From: an uncultured Pygmaiobacter sp.
GTDB lineage: Bacteria > Bacillota > Clostridia > Oscillospirales > Ruminococcaceae
Assembly: GCA_944386485.1 (NCBI GenBank)
Contig: CALXBG010000013.1
Coordinates: 1 to 37,894, forward strand
Direction of reading: 5' to 3'
Length of the DNA stretch: 37,894 nucleotides
The notes under the pieces are model-generated. The model did not search any database and was not told where the DNA came from. It worked only from the letters and a program-made list of their open reading frames with translations. The translations under genes were made by a program, and so were the position numbers. This document shows, piece by piece, positions 14,919 through 22,244 of the stretch. Each line of letters starts with the position of its first letter. The stretch's first letter is position 1.

Positions 14919-17900
14919 TCAGTTCGCGTCGTCGGAAAGCAGATCAAAAACCTGCCGCATAATGCGGATTGGTTTTTCTCCCTCCGCGACCCGAACCGCA
15001 AGATAAGGCTTAGCGCTGCGGTTGACCGAGATCCGCCCGGGCATTGCCCGGGTCAAGGGGGCGAGATCCCGCCTATCCAGCTGGTCGGAGTACATCAATA
15101 GCAGATCCCGGCGCTGGCCGATCTCGTAAAACCCGAGCTTTGCCGCCACAATCCGGATCAGAGAGATGTCGACAAGGCCGCGAACCGCAGCGGGCGGCTC
15201 GCCATAGCGGTCGTCCAGCTCGTCGAGCACATCGTCGGCATCGGCCTGCGCCTCGATCGCGGCAATTCGCTTGTAGGCCTCGATCCGGCCTGCCGCATCG
15301 GGGATATAATTCTCGGGAATATAGGCGTCCACCGTCACATCGATCAGACATTCGCTCTTGTCCGGCGGCGGGGCCTCCCCCTTGAGGGCTGCGACCGCTT
15401 GACCAAGCAGTTTGACATACAGGTCATAGCCCACCGTCTCCATATGGCCGTGTTGGCTCTGTCCCAGCAGGTTGCCGGCACCACGGATCTGAAGGTCGCG
15501 CATCGCGATCCGGAAGCCCGATCCAAAGGCGGTAAATTCGCGGATGGCCGACAGCCGCTTGGCCGCGACATCGGTGAGAACCTTTGCAGGGCGGAAGGTG
15601 AAATAGGCGTAGGCCTTGCGGCCCGACCGCCCCACCCGGCCCCGGATCTGGTAGAGCTGGGACAGGCCCATCCGGTCGGCGTCCTCGATGATCAGGGTGT
15701 TGCAGTTGCGAACGTCCACCCCGGTCTCAATAATGGTCGTGCAGACCAGAATATCGATCTCACCGTCCAGCAGTTTCTGCCAGACACCGGAGAGCTGCTC
15801 CTCGGTCATCTTGCCGTGGGCGGTTGCAATCCGCGCCCCTTCCGGGGCAAGTTTGGCCACCCGGGCGGCGCAGTTCTCGATGGTTTCAACCCGGTTATAA
15901 AGATAATAGACCTGGCCGCCCCGGCCCAGTTCCCGGGCAATCGCCTGCGCGAGTACCCCGGCATCATACTCCAGCACAAAGGTCTCGACCGGCTGACGCT
16001 CATAGGGCGGCTGCTCGATGGTGCTCATATCGCGGATGCCGCTCATTGCCATATTGAGGGTTCGGGGAATCGGGGTGGCGGAAAGGGTCAGCACATCGAC
16101 ACCGGGAAAGTTTTCTTTCAGCTTTTCCTTGTGCCGCACGCCGAACCGCTGTTCCTCATCGACGATAATCAGCCCGAGATCCTTGAAATGAACATCCTTC
16201 TGCAACAGCCGATGGGTGCCGACGACGATGTCGACGGTGCCCTCCTTGAGCCCCCGCAGCGCGTCCCGGATCTGTTTGGGGGTACGAAAACGCGAGAGCA
16301 TCGCCGCCTTGACGGGGTAGGCCTCCATCCGCTGCAAAATTGTGTTGAAATGCTGCCAGGCGAGGATGGTGGTGGGAACCAGAATCGCCACCTGTTTGCC
16401 CCCCATGATTGCCTTGAAGGCGGCACGCAGCGCCACCTCGGTTTTACCGACCCCCACATCGCCGCACAGCAGCCGATCCATCGGCCAGGGGTGTTCCATA
16501 TCCCGCTTGATCTCGCTGGAGGCGGACAGCTGGTCATCGGTCTCCTCATAGGCAAACCGGGCCTCAAAATCCCGCTGCCACTCTCCATCCTCTGGAAAGG
16601 AAAAGCCCTTGGCCGTCTTGCGCCGGGCATAGAGGTCGAGCAGTTCCTTCGCCATCTCCTCGGTCGCCTTTTTGACCCGGGTTTTGGCGCGTGCCCAGTC
16701 CGCCCCGCCCAGTTTGGCCAGCTTGACCTTTTCTCCATCGCCGGGGGCGGTGTACCGGCTGATCAGATCCAGCTGGGTGACCGGGACAAAGAGGGTGTCT
16801 GCCCCCGCGTACTGAATCTTGATGTAGTCCTTGACCACTCCTTGCAGATCCAGGCGTTCGATCGAGGTATAGATACCGATGCCGTGATTCTGGTGTACGA
16901 CATAGTCTCCCGGCTTGAGTTCCTCAAGGCTGGAGAGCCCCTTGGCCTTTTTGCGGGGGGAACGGCGTGGTTCTTCAACCTTTTGGCGGCGGGAGGTGAT
17001 GATCGCGAACTTGGCGAAGGGATAGTCGGTACCCGCCGAGAGATGACCGGTCAGCACGGCAACCGTTCCGGGGCTGGGTACCGGATCTCCCTTGACGGCA
17101 ACAGCGGTCAGCCCGGCGGCAGAGAGGTCCCGCGCCAGCGCGCTGGCGGCCCGGGGCGTACCGGCGAGTACCGCACAGAAATAGCCTGCTGCCCGATAGT
17201 TTTCCAGATCCTCGACCAGCGCCTTTACCTCGCCGCCCCAAGCGGGGAGCGCGTGGGCGGTCACGCTGACCAGTTCCTTGGGGGAAAAATCGGGCAGCGT
17301 GCGGGAAAAGTTCTCGCAGACCACCGCCGGCGCATGGTCGGTGCGGTGTACCAGAGCGTCATAGCTCTCCCAAAGGCTGCAAAGCTCCCCGGTCAAAACC
17401 TTCTGCTCCAGCAGCGCCTTGATCTCTTCCCCGGTGCGGAATTCCAGCGCGCGAGCGGCTTCCCGCAGCGCGCTGGGCTCTTCGACAAAATAGATCGGAT
17501 CGGCAAAATAGTCGAGCACCGTCGCAGCTTCGGGATACCGCAGGGCCAGATATTTGTCCATGTTTTCCGGCATTGTACCGGCATCCAGCAGCGCGAGATC
17601 TCCCTCCATTGCCGCTTCCAGCAGTTCCCGTTTGCGCCCGCGCAGCCGGCTTGCGGCAGCGCGCAGCAGTACCGCTGCTTCGGCGGGATCCGAAAACAGC
17701 GTCTCCCGCGCGGGAGAGAGGTAGACTTTTTTCAGCTGAATCTCCCGGCGCTGGGTCAGCAGGTCAAAGCCGGACATCGTGTCGATCACGTCTCCCCAGA
17801 ACTCGACACGGGCGGGACGGTCCATATCGGGGGGATAGAGGTCAACGATACCGCCCCGCACGCTGAACTGGCCCGGCCCCTCGACCCGATCCCGCCGGTG

Positions 17901-18374
17901 ATAACCGGCCGAGACCAACCGGGCAATAAGATCCTGCTGTTTGATTGTCTGCCCCTCTTTGAGGGTCAGGGTGTTGGCTTCAAACTCGGCGCGGGGCATA
18001 GTGCGCTGCAATGCGCCTTCGAGCGGCAGCGCAAGCAGGTTGCACCGGCCCCCTACAATATTGCCCAGCACCGCCAGACGACGGTATTCAAATTCGTGGC
18101 TCTGGCCCAGCGTTGGCCGCAGGGCAAAGTCCCGTGCGGGGCAAACCTCGCTGCGGGCGCCGAAAAAGGCTGCGTCGGCGGCAAACCGGGCGGCAGCGGC
18201 TTCGGTTGCGGTTAACACCACCACCGGGCGGCCAAGATCGGCCGCCAGCGCAGCGGCCACCTGTGCCCGGGCGGCCGGCGGCATGCCGAACAGCGCCGCC
18301 GGTGTGCGGCCATCTGAGAGGGCGTCTCTCAGCCGCCGATATTCAGATGTGAGGCGAAGGGTCTCTTCCAGCAT
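14919..18374 (-). CDS. mfd: Transcription-repair coupling factor
   Basis: Mfd removes RNA polymerase stalled at DNA damage and recruits UvrA. The 1151-residue length is typical. In order are the UvrB-like N-terminal region, the RNA polymerase-interacting domain (around GDYVVHQNHGIGIY), the RecG-like translocase and the C-terminal UvrA-masking domain. The translocase carries Walker A GDVGVGKTE near residue 637, DEEQRFG, and motif VI around QIRGRVGRSGR. ATG 18374-18372 follows AAAGGAT. It lies 45 bases downstream of the VIT1-type gene in the same direction, within a locus resembling glmU-prs-pth-mfd of Bacillus. Confidence 0.97.
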   Translation of the reverse strand: MLEETLRLTSEYRRLRDALSDGRTPAALFGMPPAARAQVAAALAADLGRPVVVLTATEAAAARFAADAAFFGARSEVCPARDFALRPTLGQSHEFEYRRLAVLGNIVGGRCNLLALPLEGALQRTMPRAEFEANTLTLKEGQTIKQQDLIARLVSAGYHRRDRVEGPGQFSVRGGIVDLYPPDMDRPARVEFWGDVIDTMSGFDLLTQRREIQLKKVYLSPARETLFSDPAEAAVLLRAAASRLRGRKRELLEAAMEGDLALLDAGTMPENMDKYLALRYPEAATVLDYFADPIYFVEEPSALREAARALEFRTGEEIKALLEQKVLTGELCSLWESYDALVHRTDHAPAVVCENFSRTLPDFSPKELVSVTAHALPAWGGEVKALVEDLENYRAAGYFCAVLAGTPRAASALARDLSAAGLTAVAVKGDPVPSPGTVAVLTGHLSAGTDYPFAKFAIITSRRQKVEEPRRSPRKKAKGLSSLEELKPGDYVVHQNHGIGIYTSIERLDLQGVVKDYIKIQYAGADTLFVPVTQLDLISRYTAPGDGEKVKLAKLGGADWARAKTRVKKATEEMAKELLDLYARRKTAKGFSFPEDGEWQRDFEARFAYEETDDQLSASSEIKRDMEHPWPMDRLLCGDVGVGKTEVALRAAFKAIMGGKQVAILVPTTILAWQHFNTILQRMEAYPVKAAMLSRFRTPKQIRDALRGLKEGTVDIVVGTHRLLQKDVHFKDLGLIIVDEEQRFGVRHKEKLKENFPGVDVLTLSATPIPRTLNMAMSGIRDMSTIEQPPYERQPVETFVLEYDAGVLAQAIARELGRGGQVYYLYNRVETIENCAARVAKLAPEGARIATAHGKMTEEQLSGVWQKLLDGEIDILVCTTIIETGVDVRNCNTLIIEDADRMGLSQLYQIRGRVGRSGRKAYAYFTFRPAKVLTDVAAKRLSAIREFTAFGSGFRIAMRDLQIRGAGNLLGQSQHGHMETVGYDLYVKLLGQAVAALKGEAPPPDKSECLIDVTVDAYIPENYIPDAAGRIEAYKRIAAIEAQADADDVLDELDDRYGEPPAAVRGLVDISLIRIVAAKLGFYEIGQRRDLLLMYSDQLDRRDLAPLTRAMPGRISVNRSAKPYLAVRVAEGEKPIRIMRQVFDLLSDDAN

Positions 18375-18419
18375 GGGATTATCCTTTCCGGATCATTGTC
18401 CGCATATTGCAGTTTGGGG

Positions 18420-19319
18420 TTACAGATCGATGCCCAGAAACTGCTTGACCAGCAGTCCGATCACAAAGGAGATGACCGCGACCCCGAGACTGATTGAGGC
18501 CATCTCGGCAAACCGGTGACGGAAGGAGAGCCCCTGGGCCACCGAGATATAGTAGGTAAAACCGGCGATAATCAGCACTGCCGTGCACAGCATAATTCCC
18601 AGCGAGCTCAGCCAGGCGCCGGCGGGCAGCAGCAGATAGGGCAAAATCAGCAGCACGACGGTCAAGAGATAGGCAATGCCGGTGTAGACGCTGGATTTCA
18701 GCGCGTCAGACCGGCCCTCGCTGCGGGCCGAAAGGTATTCGCTGGAAGCCATCGACAGGGTTGCCGAAGCACCGGTAATCAGCCCGGACAGCGCGACGAG
18801 CTGGTTGTCCTGCATCGCAAAGGTTAAACCCGCTAACGTGCCGGTCAGCTCGACCAGCGCATCGTTGAGCCCTAATACCATGCTGCCCACATAGTGCAGC
18901 CGTTCTTCGTCCAGCAGCTCGAGCAGCGCGGCCTCGTGCCGATCTTCGTCCGCACGGATTTCAGCCGCTTCGGGAATCTGGTCATACAGCTGTGCATAGA
19001 CCTTCTGTGCCCGCTCCTCGCCGCTTTCCATCCGCTTCATCGCAAAGGTGAAGCCCAGCAAGCGGGCCAGCAGGACAGTACGCAGGATTTTTTTGGTGTT
19101 GGGACGGGAAGGAACTCCGGTATAGGTTTGCCAGATTCTCGCGTGCCGCCCCTCCTCGGCCGCAATCCGCCGCAGGATGGCCGCATTGGCAGGGGATTTC
19201 TTTTCAATGTGGTCCGCTACCTTGGTATAGATAATTTCCTCAGTAGATTCATTATTCTGCAACCGGATCAGCTGTGCGCGGGTTGACTCGGACAGGACGA
19301 GCCGGATTGTCTGGGACAT
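18420..19319 (-). CDS. VIT1/CCC1-type iron transporter with N-terminal ferritin-like domain
   Basis: The start MSQTIRLVLSES (ATG 19319-19317) follows AGGAGG, giving 299 residues. The first ~140 residues are a ferritin/rubrerythrin-like helical domain with carboxylate-His motifs AAEEGRHARIW and RADEDRHEAALLE. The rest is the VIT1 membrane domain with about five hydrophobic helices and conserved SMASSEYLSARSE. This arrangement matches the MbfA / erythrin-vacuolar iron transport family, which exports or sequesters Fe(II), sometimes Mn(II), and limits oxidative stress. The direction of transport here is inferred. It sits between pth and mfd, an unusual place for it. A hairpin with arms GTGCGGA/TCCGCAC (19342-19364) lies just upstream of the ribosome site; its role is unknown. 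Confidence 0.9.
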   Translation of the reverse strand: MSQTIRLVLSESTRAQLIRLQNNESTEEIIYTKVADHIEKKSPANAAILRRIAAEEGRHARIWQTYTGVPSRPNTKKILRTVLLARLLGFTFAMKRMESGEERAQKVYAQLYDQIPEAAEIRADEDRHEAALLELLDEERLHYVGSMVLGLNDALVELTGTLAGLTFAMQDNQLVALSGLITGASATLSMASSEYLSARSEGRSDALKSSVYTGIAYLLTVVLLILPYLLLPAGAWLSSLGIMLCTAVLIIAGFTYYISVAQGLSFRHRFAEMASISLGVAVISFVIGLLVKQFLGIDL

Positions 19320-19419
19320 CTTGAATTCCTCCTCATTATCGGTGCGGAGTACAGGGATCCGCACATAGCTATGGGCCGCGGGCAGATGCCCCCGGCCGGG
19401 TCGTTTTTTGATCTTGTTC

Positions 19420-20013
19420 TCAACGGGCGTTGTACCGATTCATTGCTTCACCAATCTTCCCCTCTACAATAAGGGAAGCGGCGGCACAGATATCGTCGAA
19501 CCGCGCGAAGATCTCCTTGCGGTCGGCGGCGCTGAACTCTGAGAGCACGAAATCGGCAAGGTCTGCTTCGCCGCCCCGTCGCTCGCCTACACCGATCCGG
19601 ATACGCGGAAATTCCTGGCTGCCCAGCGCGGCAATGATGCTCTTGATTCCGTTGTGGCCGCCCGCCGAGCCGGACGGACGGATCCGCAGCCGGCCGGGTG
19701 CGAGGGCGATGTCGTCATAGAGCACCAGCACCTGCGCGGGTTCAAGGTGATAAAACCGTGCCGCCGCGCCCACCGCATTGCCAGACAGGTTCATATAGGT
19801 TTGGGGCTTCATCAGCAGCACCCGGTGGCCGGCAAGCTGTGCCTGCCCGGTCAGGGCCTGAAACTTTGCCCTTGTCACCGGGCAGTTCAGCTGCTCGGCG
19901 AGGTAGTCCAGCGCCAGGAATCCGGCGTTGTGGTGGCTTTGCTCATACTGCCGGCCGGGATTGCCCAACCCGACGATCAGAAACTCGATCGCGGAAGTTC
20001 TTTTGAAAAGCAT
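19420..20013 (-). CDS. pth: Peptidyl-tRNA hydrolase
   Basis: Pth releases tRNA from peptidyl-tRNA that drops off ribosomes. The 197-residue protein shows the family motifs: N18 in GLGNPG, catalytic His28 in SHHNAGF, the MKPQTYMNLSG loop and the YDDIALAPG aspartates. GSAGGHNGIKSI is the conserved tRNA-contacting region. ATG 20013-20011 follows AGGAG with 6-base spacing. In Bacillus the equivalent gene (spoVC) lies between prs-ctc and mfd. Here ctc is absent, and a terminator separates pth from prs. Confidence 0.97.
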   Translation of the reverse strand: MLFKRTSAIEFLIVGLGNPGRQYEQSHHNAGFLALDYLAEQLNCPVTRAKFQALTGQAQLAGHRVLLMKPQTYMNLSGNAVGAAARFYHLEPAQVLVLYDDIALAPGRLRIRPSGSAGGHNGIKSIIAALGSQEFPRIRIGVGERRGGEADLADFVLSEFSAADRKEIFARFDDICAAASLIVEGKIGEAMNRYNAR

Positions 20014-20056
20014 CTTCTTCTCCTGTCACTCTTGTACTGCTTCCCAAAATGGGGGA

Positions 20057-20084
20057 AGAAAAAATGCGGCGCGCAGCGCCGCAT
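20057..20084 (-). terminator. Terminator after prs
   Basis: The stem atgcggcgc / gcgccgcat has a 3-base loop. On the minus strand it is followed by TTTTTTC. A second small stem (cttccc/gggaag) lies just beyond. Confidence 0.88.
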
Positions 20085-20109
20085 AAATTTGATCGTAAAC
20101 GGCCGTCCC

Positions 20110-21069
20110 TCAGTTAAACAGGGTGGAAACCGGTTTGTCGGAATAAATTCGGGCAATGGCCTCAGCCAGTACCGGCGCAACCGAGAGGGCCTTAATCTTG
20201 GCAATCCGCTTTTCCTCCGGCAGCCGGATGGTATCCAGCAGGATGATCTCATCCAGCACGCTTGCCTCCAGCCGCTCGATCGCCGGACCGGAAAGCACCG
20301 CATGGGTCGCGCCGGCCACCACGCTGCGGGCGCCCCGCTCCTTGATTGCGCGGGCGGCATTGCACAGAGTGCCGGCGGTATCGATCATGTCGTCGAGAAT
20401 GATGACGTCCTTGTCCTCCACCTCGCCGATGATGTTCATTACCTCCGAAACATTGGCACGGGGACGACGCTTGTCCACGATTGCCAGCGGCAGGCCCAGC
20501 CGCTCGGCAAAGGTGCGCGCACGGCCCACCGAACCCAGGTCGGGGGAGACGACGATAAAGTCCTTTTCAGGCTCTTCGGCGATCTTTTTCTCATAATAAG
20601 AGGCGAGGATCGGCATGCCCAGCATGTGATCCACCGGCACGTCGAAGAAACCCTGGATCTGGGCCGCGTGCAGGTCCATCGTCAGCACCCGGTCGGCGCC
20701 CGCCTTGCAGATCAGGTCGGCCACCAGCTTTGCGCTGATGGGGTCGCGCGCCTTATTTTTGCGATCCTGCCGGGCATATCCATAGTAGGGTATCACCGCG
20801 GTGATACGGCCGGCCGAAGCGCGGCGGAACGCGTCGATCATCAAGAGCAGCTCCATCAGGTGCCGGTTGACCGGGCTGGAAGTGCTCTGGACGACGAAGA
20901 CGTCGCTGCCGCGCACCGTCTCACCGATCGAGACGCTGATCTCGCCGTCCGAAAACATCCCGATGTCAGCGTTGCCCAGCGGAAGCCCCAGACATTCGGC
21001 GATCGAGGTGGCGAGCTCCTTGTTGGAGTTGCCCGCGAAGATCTTGATGTCCTTGCCGTGGATATTCAT
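20110..21069 (-). CDS. prs: Ribose-phosphate pyrophosphokinase (PRPP synthase)
   Basis: Makes PRPP from ribose 5-phosphate and ATP for purine, pyrimidine, NAD, His and Trp synthesis. The 319 residues match class I enzymes. Visible motifs are FSDGEISVSI, the flexible-loop region YGYARQDRK, DLHAAQIQGFF, the KRRPRAN segment and the PRPP-binding loop DDMIDTAGT. ATG 21069-21067 follows a GGGGG-type ribosome site. It is 40 bases downstream of the GlmU-like gene and is probably co-transcribed with it; a terminator ends the unit. Confidence 0.97.
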   Translation of the reverse strand: MNIHGKDIKIFAGNSNKELATSIAECLGLPLGNADIGMFSDGEISVSIGETVRGSDVFVVQSTSSPVNRHLMELLLMIDAFRRASAGRITAVIPYYGYARQDRKNKARDPISAKLVADLICKAGADRVLTMDLHAAQIQGFFDVPVDHMLGMPILASYYEKKIAEEPEKDFIVVSPDLGSVGRARTFAERLGLPLAIVDKRRPRANVSEVMNIIGEVEDKDVIILDDMIDTAGTLCNAARAIKERGARSVVAGATHAVLSGPAIERLEASVLDEIILLDTIRLPEEKRIAKIKALSVAPVLAEAIARIYSDKPVSTLFN

Positions 21070-21109
21070 GTTTTTTCCCCCATTTAATAAGTGTGGTGTT
21101 GAAATGCGG

Positions 21110-21871
21110 TCACTCCTGCGCGTCCTGCTGTGCCAGTTGGCGGGCCAGACGCTCCTTTTTTTGTCGATAGGCGGCCAGTTTTCCCTCAGCCCAGCCCTCT
21201 TTCACCGTCTGGCGGGCGCGGGCAATGCCCAGAGAACCGGCGGGCAGGTCGCCGGTAATGGTGCTGCCGGCGGCGGTATACACCCCATCACCCAAGGCGA
21301 CGGGGGAGACCAGATTGGTGTTGCAGCCGATAAAGCAGTAATCTCCCACCCTGGTGCGGCTCTTGATGGCGCCGTCGTAGTTGACCACCACCACACCGCA
21401 GCCGAAGTTGCAAAAACAACCCACGTCCGCATCTCCGATGTAGGTCAGATGGGCTACCGCGGTACCGTCTCCGATGGTCGAGTTCTTGATTTCGACAAAG
21501 TCGCCGACATGAACCTCACGGCCGAGCACCGTGTCCGGCCGCAGCTGCACCCACGGGCCGATGGTACATCCGTCGCCGATTTTACACTGGCGGCCCTGGC
21601 TTGCGTTGAAGGTGACCCGCTCGCCGACCTCGGCGTCCTCCAAAAGGCTGTTCGGGCCGATCACGCTGCCCGCACCGATGCGGGTTTTTCCCCGCAGAAT
21701 GGTTCCGGGCAAAATAAGAACCCCGGGTGCAATCTCCACCTCAGGGTCGATACAGATTCCGTCCCGGCTGACAAACTCCACCCCAGCGTCCAGATGCCGC
21801 TCGAACGCGGCGTCAAACGCGGCGCGGGCCGCCTCATAGCGGCTGCGGGCACAACCGGTCTGCTCACTCAT
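21110..21871 (-). CDS. GlmU acetyltransferase half (left-handed beta-helix), no pyrophosphorylase domain
   Basis: The start MSEQTGCARSR (ATG 21871-21869) follows GGAGG; 253 residues. After a helical N-terminal segment the protein is a hexapeptide-repeat beta-helix. Its best matches are to the C-terminal half of GlmU: QLRPDTVLG (substrate Arg), HVGDFVEIKNS (Lys), AHLTYIGDADVG (catalytic His), NYDGAIK and AAGSTITGDLP. This predicts acetylation of glucosamine 1-phosphate toward UDP-GlcNAc. The N-terminal uridylyltransferase half of bifunctional GlmU, with its GxGTRM loop, is missing. The position before prs is where full-length glmU (gcaD) sits in Bacillus, so this is probably a reduced glmU. 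The UTP-dependent step would need another enzyme. Confidence 0.85.
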   Translation of the reverse strand: MSEQTGCARSRYEAARAAFDAAFERHLDAGVEFVSRDGICIDPEVEIAPGVLILPGTILRGKTRIGAGSVIGPNSLLEDAEVGERVTFNASQGRQCKIGDGCTIGPWVQLRPDTVLGREVHVGDFVEIKNSTIGDGTAVAHLTYIGDADVGCFCNFGCGVVVVNYDGAIKSRTRVGDYCFIGCNTNLVSPVALGDGVYTAAGSTITGDLPAGSLGIARARQTVKEGWAEGKLAAYRQKKERLARQLAQQDAQE

Positions 21872-21981
21872 GCTGTTTCCTCCGATCAGGCTGCGGCGCG
21901 GACCAAGAGATCCGGCGCGGACCAAATTCCCACGCTGTACAGCGCTTTGCTCTTAGCGCGGGAGAGAACTTTCCATCTACC

Positions 21982-22009
21982 ATTTTACAGGTTCCACAAC
22001 TTTTTTCAA
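21982..22009 (-). promoter_or_regulatory. Promoter of the GlmU-like/prs unit
   Basis: Minus strand TTGAAA (22009-22004), 16 bases, TAAAAT (21987-21982). Confidence 0.6.
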
Positions 22010-22092
22010 GGGGCCTGTGTCAAACATCATGGAAAATAGATAATTTTATCAATTTGACCGAAATAACTATGGTAAACGAAAAAAAAGTTTGT

Positions 22093-22244
22093 TATAATTA
22101 TTCTGTAACTGGACAGGCCCTTCAACGGGTCTGTTTTGGCCTGCCGTGCGCCCCGTCTGCAGAAGGGGCTGCCTGTGCGGCAGGGCGCGGCCCGTCGGGC
22201 TGCGCCGAACGCGATCTGCAATTTTTTTACGGAGGTAGATCAAT
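22093..22244 (+). promoter_or_regulatory. ppdK promoter -10 and structured leader
   Basis: TATAAT at 22093-22098 is a good -10; no strong -35 is seen. The roughly 140-base leader that follows is GC-rich and can fold: CCTGCCG (22140-22146) pairs with CGGCAGG (22178-22184) around an inner GCCCC/GGGGC stem. No T-box or other known riboswitch motif was recognised. The structure may stabilise the mRNA or be regulatory. Confidence 0.5.

Noticed and set aside
15399-18215. A 938-residue open frame antisense to mfd
   Set aside because: It shows no recognisable domain and no ribosome site, and mfd on the other strand is complete. GC-rich codon use explains the long open frame.
19654-21087. A 477-residue open frame antisense to pth and prs
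   Set aside because: It spans two real genes and the terminator between them; no family resemblance.
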